In this document: positions 39,092-49,174 of the stretch, one piece after another
Numbering within the stretch: the stretch's first letter is position 1
Layout: each line of letters begins with the position of its first letter
DNA from: CAWJLE01 sp963843645
Lineage (GTDB): Bacteria > Chloroflexota > Anaerolineae > DAOTYC01
DNA: 64,000 nt
Direction of reading: 5' to 3'
NCBI GenBank assembly: GCA_963843645.1
Contig: CAWJLE010000005.1
Coordinates: 1,163,663-1,227,662, forward strand
Made by a program: the position numbers and the translations under genes
Notes under the pieces: generated by a model
Told to the model about the DNA's origin: nothing
The model's database searches: none
What the model saw: the letters and a program-made list of their open reading frames with translations, nothing else

Positions 39092-39865
39092 ACGGGCCGC
39101 TGGGTGGGGTTCAGCGGGTAGATGTGCTCGGCGTGCCCATCGCGCCGCTGACTCAGGCGCGGCTGGTTCATTTGCCGGAAGGTGTGGTCCGCAGTGGCGA
39201 GCGCTGCACCATCCTATACGCGAACGTGCACGTGCTGAACCAGGCGTACGCCGATGCCGGCCTGCGCGAGATCCTGCGTGACGCCGACGTGGTCTACTGC
39301 GACGGTGCAGGCGTGGTGTGGGGGGCGCGCCTGCTGGGCCAGACTCTGCCGGAGCGAATGACCGGCGCGGACTGGATCGATCCTTTCGCCGCAGCCAGCA
39401 CCGCGGCCGGCCTCCGCCTCTACCTGCTGGGGAGCGCGCCGGAAGTGGCGGAGCGGGCGGCCGCGGCGCTGATCGAGCGCTATCCGGGATTGCAGATCGT
39501 CGGCGTGCACCACGGTTACGTTCAGGCAGCAGACGAGGCTAAGGCGGTCGTTGCCGACGTGAACCGGGCAGCGCCGGACGTGCTGCTGGTCGGCATGGGC
39601 ACGCCGCTGCAGGAGCGCTGGATCGCCGCGCATCGGGTGGAGATCGCCGCGCCGGTCTGCTGGGCGGTCGGCGCGCTGTTCGACTACGTCGGCCGGCGTG
39701 GTGCCGCGCGGCCCACGCTGGATGCTGGATCACGGCCTGGAGTGGCTGTGGCGGCTGGCCGTCGAGCCGCGCCGCATGGCCGGTCGATACGTTCTCGGCA
39801 ATCCGCTGTTCCTGTGCCGCGTCCTCGTGCAGAGATTCGAGGGAGGAAGGGGCTCGATCCGTTGA
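39088..39865 (+). CDS. TagA/WecG family glycosyltransferase (GT26), one frameshift near 39695
   Basis: 258 residues. TTG 39088 overlaps the previous stop (TTGA). NVHVLNQAYADAGLREIL, DADVVYCDGAGVVWGARLLG and ERMTGADWIDPF are GT26 signatures, and LLVGMGTPLQERWIA follows. After FDYVGR an extra base shifts the frame; the proper tail PRGPRWMLDHGLEWLWRLAV, with its basic end, continues in the next frame to TGA 39863-39865. It usually adds ManNAc(A) to an undecaprenyl-PP-GlcNAc lipid, the second step in wall or enterobacterial common glycans. Without the fix it fuses falsely to the radical SAM gene. Confidence 0.85.
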
Positions 39866-41323
39866 AAGTCGTCGTCAGCTATCCACCGCTCGAAGGCCGG
39901 GGCAGCCCGATGCTGACCCAGAACCGCCAGTTCCAATGGTATCACGTGCCCTCGTACATCTACCCGGTCGTGGCGGCGTCGGCGGCCACACTGCTGGCGC
40001 GTGACGGCTTCGACGTGCGTTGGAACGATACGATCCCGCTCGGCTGGACCTACGACCAGTTCGAGCAGTACTTCCTGGACGAGCGGCCCGACCTGATCGC
40101 TTTCGAAACCAAGACGCCCGTCATCCGCCAGCACTGGCGCATGATCGAGCGGCTGAAAGCGCTGCTCCCAACCTGTCGCTTCGTGCTCATGGGCGACCAC
40201 GTCACCGCGTTCCCGCGGGAAAGCCTGGAGCACTGCCAGGTCGATTACGTCGTCACCGGTGGCGACTTCGATTTCGCCCTGCTGAGCATCGCCCGACACC
40301 TGCGCGACGGCGCGGCGCTCCAGCCCGGTATCGGCGTCCGCCACGGGGACGAGATCGTCGAGCCCACGCCGTTCGAGCTGCCGAATCGGCTGGACGAATT
40401 GCCCTACATCGATCGCCGCCTCACTCGTGCGGACCGGTACGGAGAGAAGTGGAAGAAGCGCACGCCGTTCTTCTACACGATGGCCGGCCGCGACTGTCCG
40501 TGGGGACGCTGCACGTTCTGTGCCTGGACCACGCTGTTTCCCAAGTTCCGCACCCAGTCGCCGCGCCGTCTGCTGGACGAGATTGGATATCTGATCGAGG
40601 AGCACGGCGCGCGCGAGATTTTCGACGACACCGGGACGTTCCCGGGCGGCGGCTGGCTCACGGAGTTTTGCCGGGGCATGGTCGACCGGGGCTACTCCAA
40701 CGAGATTCTCTTCTCGTGCAACATGCGCTTCGGCGGCCTGGGCGCGGACCACCCCGCGCTGATGAAGCGTGCCGGATTCCGGAAGCTCAAGATGGGCCTC
40801 GAGTCGGCCAATCAAGCCACGCTGGATCGCCTGAACAAGGGCACCACCGTCGCCCGGATACAGGAGGATTGCCTGCGCATTCACGACGCCGGCCTGGACA
40901 TCCACCTGACGGTGATGGTCGGCTACCCGTGGGAGACGCGCGACGACGCTCGCCGCACCCTGGACCTCGCGACCGAGTTGATGGAGACCGGTCAGATCGA
41001 GATGCTGCAGTCGACGGTGGTCGTCCCGTACCCCGGCACACCACTGTACACCGAGAGCGTGCAGAATGATTGGCTGCTCGTCGCCCCGGATGCGTACGAG
41101 GCCTTCGACATGTCCGCGCCGATCCTGCGCACGCCGGACATGTCGAAAGCGGAGGTTTCGCAGCTCTGCGCCGACATCTATCGCACCTTCTTGCGCCCAC
41201 GTTTCATCATGCACCAACTGCTGCAGGGTGCGTTCCGTACGCGACCTGGACTACTTGTGGCGGGGGCTGCGGGCCGTGCTGGGCCACCTGCGCGACTTCC
41301 TGAGCGGGGGAGCGAAGGGATGA
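39862..41323 (+). CDS. B12-binding-type radical SAM protein, one frameshift near 41227
   Basis: 486 residues from TTG 39862 (TTGA overlap). Residues 1-150 form a Rossmann-like cobalamin-binding-type domain. The radical SAM cluster is in GRDCPWGRCTFCAWT, spaced Cys-x4-Cys-x2-Cys, one residue longer than the usual Cx3Cx2C. FDDTGTFPGGGW and CNMRFGGL follow, then KMGLESANQATLDRLNKG. One extra G in the GGG at 41226-41228 shifts the last 30 residues; the corrected end is VRDLDYLWRGLRAVLGHL. It probably performs a methylation, rearrangement or C-C bond step on a glycolipid or lipid carrier. Exact substrate unknown. Confidence 0.82.
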
Positions 41324-43952
41324 GCGCTGCGGCTGAGGCTGGACTTCCGAAGTTTCTAAGACTTCAGAAGTCTGAAATTCGGAAGTCTTACCTCCTGCAA
41401 GAGGCCGCCTGTATCCTGCTCCTGGGCTACCTGGTGATCGGCGGGCGGCACGCTGAATGGGCTGCTGCGTTTCCGCCTGCACCTCGTTTTCCCACGCATT
41501 GATCGCCCTCGTTCTGGTGGCGTGGCTCGTGGCGGTCATTCGCCGTCAGCGAGGGCGTCGCCTGGACGGGCCTGGAGGTCGGGCTGCTCGCCTTCCTGGG
41601 TGCCGGTGCGTTGGCGACGGCGATTTCAGCCGACCCGCGCCGCAGCCTGGGTTGGCTGCGCCTTGATGGTGCTGTACGTGCTGTGGCTCTACCTGGTGCG
41701 CGGATTTGCTCCGACATGGGTGGCCCGTGGAGCTGCTGGTCAAAGCGCTGCTCATCATCGGCGGCATCGTCATCGCCTGGGGCCTGGTCGAGGTTGGCGT
41801 GTGGCTCCTGGATGTGCTGCGCCGGCCTGGGGCCGGTCACCTGGCTCTGGGCTCCTTCCGCCTCTACTCTCTGCTCGGCGATGCCAACATGGCCTCCAGC
41901 TTTCTGAACCTGCTCCTGCCGCTGGGTCTGGTGCGCCTGTTCACCGCTCGGCGCTGGCGCCACTCGCGTCTCTTGGCCGCCTGGTGTGTCGCGAACCTCA
42001 TCGTCCAGTTCTTCACGTCGTCGCGGGGTGGCTGGCTGGGCACCGCCGTTGCCCTGGCGAGCCTGGCGGTTCTCCTCTGGCTCTCGAATCCCGACGATTG
42101 GCGAGGGAGGGTCGCGGCCTGGGCCCAGCGATGGCTGGAACGCTCCTGGGTCCGCGTCCTGCTGGGCGCGGTTGGCCTGGTGGCTCTGGCGGCTTTCGGC
42201 TACGTGGCTCTACGACAGCTGCGCCACCCTTCGCACGGCGACCTGTGGCTTTCGCGCCGCGAGTTCTGGCGCAGCGCCTGGCTGGCCTTCCTGTCCTCGC
42301 CTCTGCATGGCACCGGGCCGTTCACCTACGGCACAGACTTCTTTCGGTACTCGCCGGTGCCGCCGTGGCGGCCTTACCCGCACGCTCACAGCGTTCCGCT
42401 GACCGCCCTGGTCGAGGGTGGCGTGCTCGGCGTGCTCTCCGGGGTGGCCCTGCTCGGCGCGATGGTCCTGGCGGTCCGGCGGACGTGGCAGCGCGCATGG
42501 GGATTGTTCCCCCCATCGCAGCGGTGGCAGTTGTGTGGCGCGATCGCCGCCCTGGCCGGCTTTGCGACCCACAGCCTGATGGACAACCATACACTCGTCC
42601 CGGCGGTCGCGATGGTCGCCGTCGCGATCCTGGCGATTGCGGTCAGTCTCGAGTGTCCTTCTGAGGAGCGTCGTTCAGCGACGAAGAATGACGTTCGAGA
42701 CTTGGTGTCGCCCGCTCGTGGGGGCGATCCTGGGTGGTCGCCCAAGGCGGGGGCGAGGGGCATCGCTGCCGCCTGGCTCGTCGTGCCCGCCGTGGTGTTG
42801 GTCGTCGCGGGCTTCGTCTCCGATTGGGCGTACGCGCCCTTTGCGGCAGGCCTGGAAGCGGCGAATGCCGGGAATTGGCAAGACGCTGCCGCGCTGATGG
42901 ACGTTGCGGCTCAGCGTGACAGCCGCCTAGCGTTCTATCACTTGCAGCGCGGATTCGCGTGGGGCATGACGGCGGCTGACCCCAAGTCTGCCACGGGCGG
43001 CGCACTCGACGCGGCGATTCAGGCTTACCAGCGTGGTGTGGCATTGGAGCCGGATTACTCGGCCAATCATGCGAACCTGGGGGCGCTGTACTGGCAGGCC
43101 GGCCGACGTGATCTGGCTGTGGCCGAGATGGAGCGCGCCCGATCGTTGTCGCCTGCCTCGATCTACGCGTTTAACCTGGGCCGCTATTACGAAGACATAG
43201 GCCAGACTGAAAAAGCAGTGGAAAACTACGTGGCAGTGCTGAACGGCCGCTCTGACCTGGCGGACGCAGGATACTACTGGTCGCGCACGGCCGTGCGCCG
43301 ACAGGCGCTGGCACGCTGGCAAAGTGCGCATCCTGCCCCAAGTCTCTCCGCGCCGCCCGCCACTGCAAGCGATTACCTGGCGATCGGTCAGGCGGCCGAA
43401 GCGCTCTCGGATTGGCCCGCCGCGCAGTCGGCGTTTGCCCGCGCTCAGGCGCTGGCTCCGGATTCACTGGAAGCCTTTCTGGGTTTGGGGCAGACCGCCC
43501 TGGCGCAGCACCGGCTGGATGACGCGGAGCGCACCCTTCGTCAGGGCCTGGGAACGTTCACGATGGATGAAGGGCGCAAGCTGGACCTGCTGCTGGCCTA
43601 CGCGCAGCTGGCGCGCGAGCAAGGACGCCTCGAGGAGGCGGCTCGTCGTGACGAACTGGCGCTGGGCATGGTCGAGAAGCCCACCGTCTACGGTCGAGGC
43701 ACGCTGGGTTGGTCGCCATACGGCTGGTTTCTCTTCCAACGGGAGAGCATTGCGCCGGATCTCCTGCCGCAGCTCGCCCGCCTGGAAGTGACCGATGCGC
43801 TGGCCGACCGCTACGTCGAATTGGGCCGCTGGTACGAGGAGCTGGGCCGCGCGTGGGATGCCGCCTCCGCCTACCGTCGCATCCTGACGGTCATCCCGGA
43901 TTTCACGCCCGCCCTCGAGGGGATGGAGCGCGTCGGCGGCCCGCAGGGATAG
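41320..43952 (+). CDS. O-antigen ligase/polymerase-like (Wzy_C) protein with C-terminal TPR repeats, five frameshifts near the N-terminus
   Basis: Reconstructed 875 residues. Frame breaks lie near 41445, 41488, 41547, 41658 and 41712; from 41706 to 43952 the frame is clean. About twelve membrane helices include LGDANMASSFLNLLLPLGL, FFTSSRGGWLG and the PLHGTGPFTYG loop with PYPHAHSVPLTALVEGG, the His-rich periplasmic motif of WaaL/Wzy_C proteins. From residue 520 onward there are TPR units (DAAIQAYQRGVALEPDYSA and similar). It would polymerise or ligate lipid-linked glycan on the outer side. Repeats are embedded in its coding sequence (see 41342 and 42655). ATGA overlap with the radical SAM gene. 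Confidence 0.78.
41342..41387 (+). repeat. Short interspersed palindromic repeat at the 5' end of the Wzy-like gene
   Basis: GACTTCCGAA (41342-41351) is inverted at 41378-41387. Between them AGACTTC-A-GAAGTCT (41359-41373) is a perfect 7+1+7 palindrome. The first 30 bases align with 52507-52536 at about 22 of 30 positions, so it is a dispersed family. It lies inside the coding sequence, just after the start codon. Confidence 0.65.
42655..42692 (+). repeat. Intergenic-type palindromic repeat inside a coding region
   Basis: GTCCTTCTGAGGAGCG, then a loop, then CAGCGACGAAGAATGAC forms an imperfect inverted repeat. It encodes a hydrophilic stretch (SEERRSATKNDV) between two membrane helices of the Wzy-like protein. 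It is followed by a second inverted pair, GGGCGATC at 42722-42729 and TCGCCC at 42739-42744. Such sequences are typically intergenic. Confidence 0.5.
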
Positions 43953-44012
43953 CGGTCAGCTCCGCGCGGCGACCGGGAGTGCTTCTTGCCGGCGCTGTCG
44001 TGGCGTGACAGA

Positions 44013-45629
44013 ATGAGGTTCGCATTGAGCTCAACCACGGGACAAAACTCAACCCAATCACGCGGTCTCGGCATCGACCGTCTGCTCGTGCTCATCCTGT
44101 TTCTGGGCATCTTCGCGATGGCTCTGCGCTCCCCGCTGGACACCGACTCGTGGTGGCACATCCGCACCGGGCAGTACATCGTGGAAACGGGCGGGGTCCC
44201 GTTCTCCGATCCGTTCACTCACACCGTTGCGGGCCTTCCCTGGGTCGACGGTCAGTGGCTGGCACAGGTCGCCCTGTACACGCTGTATCACGCGTTCGGG
44301 GTCGGAGGGCTGACGCTGGTGCTCGCGGCCGTGGTCACGCTGGCCCTCTGGTTCGTCTATCTGGCGAGTGGTTCGCTGTCTTCTGGGAGCCGATCCGCCT
44401 GGGCGTACGTCCGCGCCTTCGCCCTGGCCCTGGCCGCGCTAACTTCGGCCGTGATCTGGATCGCCCGCCCCCAGATACTGACCTTCCTGTTGACGAGCGT
44501 GTTCCTGTACGTGCTGTACCTGTACAAGTATCACAGCGTCAATCGCCTGATCTTTCTTCCCGCGCTCATGGTTTTGTGGGTGAACGTGCACGGGGGCTAC
44601 ATCGTCGGCTTCATTCTCATCGGCGGCTACCTGGTCGGCGAGATGCTGAATAACCTGTTAGGCCTGGGTTCCGCACCGATTTTGAGTCGACGGCAGATCA
44701 CCAGGCTGGGCTTGATCGCTGTGGCTTGCGTGCCGGCGGTCTTGCTCAACCCCTTCACGTACAAAATGTTCATTCTTCCGTTCTCTACCGTCGGCATGAC
44801 AACCCTGCAGCAGTACATTCAGGAGTGGGCATCGCCGAACTTCCATCATTTGTACGAGCAGCCGTTTCTGTGGCTGTTGCTGACCGTGCTGTCCGCGGTG
44901 GCCCTTTCGCGCACCCGGATGGACTTCACCGACCTGATTCTGGTCGGCGGGTTCGCCTACCTGGGTCTGACTGCGGCCCGCAACGTGGCGCTGTTCGCGC
45001 TCGTCGCGGCGCCGGTCCTCACCCGGCACGGCACGAGTGCGCTCGACAACCTGCTCGACGCGTGGCGCAGAAGGACTCCCTGGGGTCCGTGGCTGGACCG
45101 ACTGCTGACCCAGCAGTTCCCGCCCGGCCCCTTGCTGACTGCCGTGAACTGGACGCTGCTCGCCGTGATTGCGCTGGCCGTCGTGGCCCGTGCGTACTTG
45201 ATGACTGCAACCCCATTGGCGGCGAAGGCGGCGGAGCAGGACCTGCCGGCGGCGGCGGCGGCTTACGTCGAATCGAACGACCTACCCGGTCCGCTGTTCA
45301 ACAGCTACAATTGGGGAGGCTATCTGATCTGGCGGCTGTACCCACACTACCCGGTCTTCATCGACGGGCGCACAGACCTGTACGATGCAGCCTTCATCCG
45401 CCGCTATCTCGACGTCGTGACGCTGCAGGGCGACTGGCGGGACACGCTGGATGAGCACCACGTCAACACCATCCTGGTGGAGCGAAGCAGTGCGCTCGCG
45501 TCGTTCTTGCCCAAGCTCGGTCCGTGGACACGCGTATATGCGGATGACCTGGCTGTGGTGCTGGTGAGAAATACGCCGGAGAATCGACACTGGACCGTTG
45601 AGCCATTAGAGGAGACTCCGGGACAATGA
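44013..45629 (+). CDS. GT-C-like multi-pass membrane protein
   Basis: 538 residues from ATG 44013; TTG 43986 would add nine residues and no clear ribosome site decides. DTDSWWHIRTGQYIVETGG in the first outer loop matches a family of bacterial membrane proteins of GT-C-like architecture, with W-W-H next to the acidic residue. About eleven helices lie between residues 20 and 420. A soluble end follows (NDLPGPLFNSYNWGGYLIWR and VFIDGRTDLYD), typical of the family. Function unproven. Its stop overlaps the next start (ATGA). Confidence 0.62.
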   Translation: MRFALSSTTGQNSTQSRGLGIDRLLVLILFLGIFAMALRSPLDTDSWWHIRTGQYIVETGGVPFSDPFTHTVAGLPWVDGQWLAQVALYTLYHAFGVGGLTLVLAAVVTLALWFVYLASGSLSSGSRSAWAYVRAFALALAALTSAVIWIARPQILTFLLTSVFLYVLYLYKYHSVNRLIFLPALMVLWVNVHGGYIVGFILIGGYLVGEMLNNLLGLGSAPILSRRQITRLGLIAVACVPAVLLNPFTYKMFILPFSTVGMTTLQQYIQEWASPNFHHLYEQPFLWLLLTVLSAVALSRTRMDFTDLILVGGFAYLGLTAARNVALFALVAAPVLTRHGTSALDNLLDAWRRRTPWGPWLDRLLTQQFPPGPLLTAVNWTLLAVIALAVVARAYLMTATPLAAKAAEQDLPAAAAAYVESNDLPGPLFNSYNWGGYLIWRLYPHYPVFIDGRTDLYDAAFIRRYLDVVTLQGDWRDTLDEHHVNTILVERSSALASFLPKLGPWTRVYADDLAVVLVRNTPENRHWTVEPLEETPGQ

Positions 45630-47137
45630 ACGGCGTGACGCTGAGCCGCATTTCCACCTTAATCGAACGTCTCTTGTGGGTCTGCGCCGTGGCGTACCTG
45701 GCAACTTACGTCGTCGTCGCTTGTTTCCGCCTGCCGTATCCATTCGAGTTGGAATGGCGAGAAGGCGGATCCGTGGATCAGGTTGCTCGGATCCTGGGCG
45801 GGGAGCAACTCTACGTGAGTCCCTCATTGACGTTCGTCCCATATACGTACACGCCACTATACTTCTACGTGTCGGCCCTTGTAGCCAAAGTTGCTGGGCT
45901 CGGCTTCATCCCTCTCCGCCTCGTGTCCTTTCTATCGTCCATCGGCAGCCTGGCATTCATTTTCCTAATAGTCAAGAAGGAGACCGCTGGTTGGCTCGGA
46001 GCTGTGCTAGCTGCGGGGCTGTTTGCGGCAACCTACCAGGCCAGCGGCGCCTGGCTGGATATCGCCCGCGTGGATTCTCTGTGCCTGGTCCTGCTGCTCG
46101 CGGCAGTGTACCTTGTCCGCTTCCGTCAGACCCGGTCGTCGTACGTGCTGGCGGGAGTCCTGGTCTGCCTATCTTTTCTGACAAAGCAGACCGCTTTGGC
46201 CATTTCAGTCCCGATCATGCTCTATTGCGCCTGGGCGGAGCGGCGCCGGGCGGCCTACTTTCTCTTGACGACCCTGGGCTTGATAGGGCTTAGCACATTC
46301 GCGCTCAACGCCGTCACAGGCGGTTGGTACGTCTATTATGTCTTTGAGTTGCCATCCGAGCACAGCACGCAATGGCAGATGCTGGCGCAGTTTTGGACGA
46401 AGGACATTCTCGTGTTGTTCGTTGCCGACGCCCTGGCCTTGTTCTACCTCGTCGTAAAATGGCGTCAAGGCGACAGACGCTCCGCTGTGTTTTGGCTTCT
46501 ATTCCCTGCCGGCCTTTTAGGCGCAGCCTGGATGTCGCGACTATCCAACGGCGGGTATAACAACGCGCTCATCCCGGCGTACGCGGGTCTCGCGATGTTG
46601 TTCGGACTGGGTACCTGCGAGGCACTGCGGTTGATTCGGGCGCGTGCCAATCGCTTGCAGGCGCTCGCCGTCATCTATGTGTGTCTGCTATGCCTGATTC
46701 AGTTCGGCACCTTGCGGTACAATCCTGTCGCACAGATCCCCACTCAGGCAGATGTGGCGGCAGGGCAACACATGCTGCAGGTCATCTCCAGCCTTCCTGG
46801 CGAGGTCTACATGCCGTCCCACGGCTACCTGCCGGCGTTGGCCGGCAAACGAAGTTACGGATCTGGCATGGCCATGTTCGACATGCAGAGGGACACGCCG
46901 GTCCGAGCCAGGCTGATCGACGAGACCAGGACAGCCATACGCGAGCGAAAATTCGCCTCGATGGTGCTGGACGCCCCGGCCTCGTGGTTCTCGGATATGT
47001 GGTTCCCGGAAGTGTATGAGAACTACCAGAACCAGTCGGTTCTGTTCGATGATCCGGAGGTGCTGTGGCCGGTCACCGGTATGCGAACGCGGCCGCAATT
47101 CGTGGTTGTGCCCAAAACAGTAGACATACGGCACTGA
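45626..47137 (+). CDS. GT-C/PMT-like membrane glycosyltransferase-like protein
   Basis: 503 residues, about eleven helices. The first outer loop has PFELEWREGGSVDQVARIL, with the acidic pair typical of GT39/PMT-2-like enzymes. Then VDSLCLVLLLAAVYLVRF and LSFLTKQTALAISVPIML, the latter holding the conserved T-K-Q-T cytoplasmic motif of these proteins. The C-terminal soluble part (about 130 residues) holds PSHGYLPALAGKRSYG. ATGA-coupled to the preceding GT-C-like gene. Donor is presumably a polyprenyl-phosphate sugar. Confidence 0.65.
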   Translation: MNGVTLSRISTLIERLLWVCAVAYLATYVVVACFRLPYPFELEWREGGSVDQVARILGGEQLYVSPSLTFVPYTYTPLYFYVSALVAKVAGLGFIPLRLVSFLSSIGSLAFIFLIVKKETAGWLGAVLAAGLFAATYQASGAWLDIARVDSLCLVLLLAAVYLVRFRQTRSSYVLAGVLVCLSFLTKQTALAISVPIMLYCAWAERRRAAYFLLTTLGLIGLSTFALNAVTGGWYVYYVFELPSEHSTQWQMLAQFWTKDILVLFVADALALFYLVVKWRQGDRRSAVFWLLFPAGLLGAAWMSRLSNGGYNNALIPAYAGLAMLFGLGTCEALRLIRARANRLQALAVIYVCLLCLIQFGTLRYNPVAQIPTQADVAAGQHMLQVISSLPGEVYMPSHGYLPALAGKRSYGSGMAMFDMQRDTPVRARLIDETRTAIRERKFASMVLDAPASWFSDMWFPEVYENYQNQSVLFDDPEVLWPVTGMRTRPQFVVVPKTVDIRH

Positions 47138-47203
47138 CGCGCGCCATTTGCTTCTGACTACATTTCGCGTCAGGTCGGTTTTTTGGGGAGGACTAAACCC
47201 AAC

Positions 47204-48295
47204 ATGATAGTGCCTCCAAACAGTCGACTTGGTGGACGAGCCTATGTCGCTCTCATTGCCTTGATGAGCGCATGTATTCTCCTGATTTTCCTGCGACCCG
47301 GTGAGTGGCATGACGGAATAAACGATAACGGGCGCACTAAATTTATGGATATGGTCAATGGCCGTGCATACCGTCCTTACGTGTACAGAACGCTCCTTCC
47401 GAGCACTATTCGACTCCTCACGTCCATTACTCCTGACCGCGTCCAACGCGATCTCTCCAGTTTCGTGGAGAAAGACCCCTTAGCCCGACCGGTGTTCGAA
47501 CGACTGAATTGGGAAACCTCGGCAGCATATCCTTACCTCCTCTCGAGCCTCCTGATGTGGGTGTGTATCTTCGGATTCGCTCATTTCGCGGCAAGTTTTG
47601 TCATGCACACATGCGGCATTCACGAGAGCTTTGCCTGGCGATTAGGATTGGCCGCGGTAGCGCTGCTCGGGCTTCCTGCCTTCTTCAGGTTTACGTCATA
47701 CATCTACGACCCTCCTCAGCTTCTGTTGTTTACGTTGGCCTTACTGCTTTTGGCGCGTGGCAATATTGGCCCATTCCTGGTGATCTTTCCTTTCGTTTGT
47801 GCGAACAAAGAAACAGCGATTTTGCTCATACCTGTGTGCGCTTTCGTCTGTCGGAATCGATACTCGAGAGGCAAGTATTTCACCTTGCTCGCGGGCCTAG
47901 TCGTCACCTATGCCGTCGTCAAGTACTCGATTAGCTATGCATTTCGGAACAACCCGGGCTCCTTTGTCGAGGTTCAAATCCAACTGTTTCACAACGTTGG
48001 GTGGATCACACGTGGTTGGAGTTTCCCGGATCTCGTATCCTGGTCTGTGCTGCTTCTCCTGCTCTTTTTCGGTTGGCGGCAGAAAGCACAGTTCCTGCGA
48101 GTCTCTTTCCTGCTCGTACTGCTGCCGTTGGTTGGACTCGCTGTGTTCTGTGGCTTTCTGGATGAATGGAGGGGGTACTACGAAGCCTATCCCATTGCTC
48201 TCAGCTTGATTCTTGATTCGATTCTACGGATTAGGACGGCCTTTCGACCTGGGAGCGTGAACCTCCTGCACACAGACTTGCCTGAGCGCAAATAG
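47204..48295 (+). CDS. Hypothetical multi-pass membrane protein
   Basis: 363 residues from ATG 47204, with GGGGAGG 12 bases upstream. About eight membrane helices; CANKETAILLIPVCAFVC resembles the N-K-E-T motif of EpsG- or DUF-type membrane proteins. NGRAYRPYVYRTLLPSTIR forms the first outer loop. Base composition is clearly more AT-rich than the flanking genes, so it may have come in separately. I do not recognise the family. No soluble C-terminal domain. Confidence 0.6.
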   Translation: MIVPPNSRLGGRAYVALIALMSACILLIFLRPGEWHDGINDNGRTKFMDMVNGRAYRPYVYRTLLPSTIRLLTSITPDRVQRDLSSFVEKDPLARPVFERLNWETSAAYPYLLSSLLMWVCIFGFAHFAASFVMHTCGIHESFAWRLGLAAVALLGLPAFFRFTSYIYDPPQLLLFTLALLLLARGNIGPFLVIFPFVCANKETAILLIPVCAFVCRNRYSRGKYFTLLAGLVVTYAVVKYSISYAFRNNPGSFVEVQIQLFHNVGWITRGWSFPDLVSWSVLLLLLFFGWRQKAQFLRVSFLLVLLPLVGLAVFCGFLDEWRGYYEAYPIALSLILDSILRIRTAFRPGSVNLLHTDLPERK

Positions 48296-48339
48296 CTCGG
48301 TTGTGTCGACCGCGGCTGTCTTGATCCTGTCAGCCCTGG

Positions 48340-48368
48340 TTGTCAAAATGTGACTCACGAAGTATAAT
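48340..48368 (+). promoter_or_regulatory. Near-consensus sigma-70-type promoter
   Basis: TTGTCA (48340-48345), 17-base spacer, TATAAT (48363-48368): one mismatch to the full sigma-70 consensus. It lies 57 bases upstream of TTG 48426 in the 130-base gap between the membrane gene and the second Dpm1-like gene. Confidence 0.8.
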
Positions 48369-48425
48369 GCTTGGCATCCATGGGGTGGGCACGGCGGGAG
48401 TTCGCCTTGCCCTTGGGGAGAACGC

Positions 48426-49133
48426 TTGTCGGGCGTAACCGTTATCCTTCCGACCTACAACGAACGCGACAATATCGAGCCGCTCATCGAGGGCGTGCTG
48501 GCGCACGTGCGGCCGGCCCCCGAAGTGCTGGTGGTCGACGACAATTCCCCGGACGGCACCTGGCAGCTCGTCGAAAGCCTGGCTGAGAAGCACTCGACGG
48601 TTCGCCTGATTCGCCGCACCGATGAGCGCGGGCTGACCTCCGCCATCCGACGAGGCATTGCCGAAGCCCAGGGCGACGTCGTCGTGTGGATGGATTGCGA
48701 CCTGTCCATGCCGCCGGCAAAGATCCCGGAGCTCTTGGCGGCACTCAAGGGCTCTGATATGGTCATTGGATCGCGCTACGTGCCCGGGGGCGCCGATATC
48801 GGTCACAGTTTTGTGGCGCAGGCATTCAGCCGTACGATCAACTTCTTCGCGCGGCTCTTCCTGGGGTTTCACGTCACGGACTACACCAGTGGGTTCGTGG
48901 CGGCCCGCAAAGAGATCTTCGATCGCATTACGCTGCAAGGGGATTATGGGGAATACTGCATCGATCTCCTGTGTCACGCCAGTCGTCGCGGCTATCGACT
49001 GAACGAGGTACCCTATCATTGCGTGGCGCGCCACGCAGGCGATTCCAAGACCGCGACCAACTTGTGGGGCTTTTTCTCGCGCGGATGGAACTACGTGGTG
49101 ACCGTCCTGCGCCTACGCTTTTCGGGCGACTGA
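48426..49133 (+). CDS. Polyprenol-phosphate mannose synthase-like GT2 (Dpm1 family), copy 2
   Basis: 235 residues from TTG 48426 with GGGGAG 6 bases upstream. VILPTYNERDNIEPLIEGVL, VVDDNSPDGTWQLVE, WMDCDLSMPPAKIPELL (DCD as metal motif) and GSRYVPGGADIG are Dpm1-like. The metal motif DCD differs from the DAD of copy 1, so the sugar or lipid acceptor may differ. It is the first gene behind a strong promoter and probably feeds the GT-C-like proteins downstream. Confidence 0.86.
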   Translation: MSGVTVILPTYNERDNIEPLIEGVLAHVRPAPEVLVVDDNSPDGTWQLVESLAEKHSTVRLIRRTDERGLTSAIRRGIAEAQGDVVVWMDCDLSMPPAKIPELLAALKGSDMVIGSRYVPGGADIGHSFVAQAFSRTINFFARLFLGFHVTDYTSGFVAARKEIFDRITLQGDYGEYCIDLLCHASRRGYRLNEVPYHCVARHAGDSKTATNLWGFFSRGWNYVVTVLRLRFSGD

Positions 49134-49174
49134 AACAGCGGTCGCCTATCTACAGCCTGGAGGACTAATAGACT

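Noticed and set aside
39730..41217. A 495-residue open frame on the minus strand opposite the radical SAM gene
   Set aside because: It is an antisense shadow of a GC-rich gene, with no motif, ribosome site or composition of its own; the plus strand encodes a clear radical SAM protein.
38755..41502. A single 915-residue fused protein (GT2, TagA and radical SAM)
   Set aside because: It arises from two single-base insertions joining frames; each gene has its own overlapping start and stop once the extra bases are removed.
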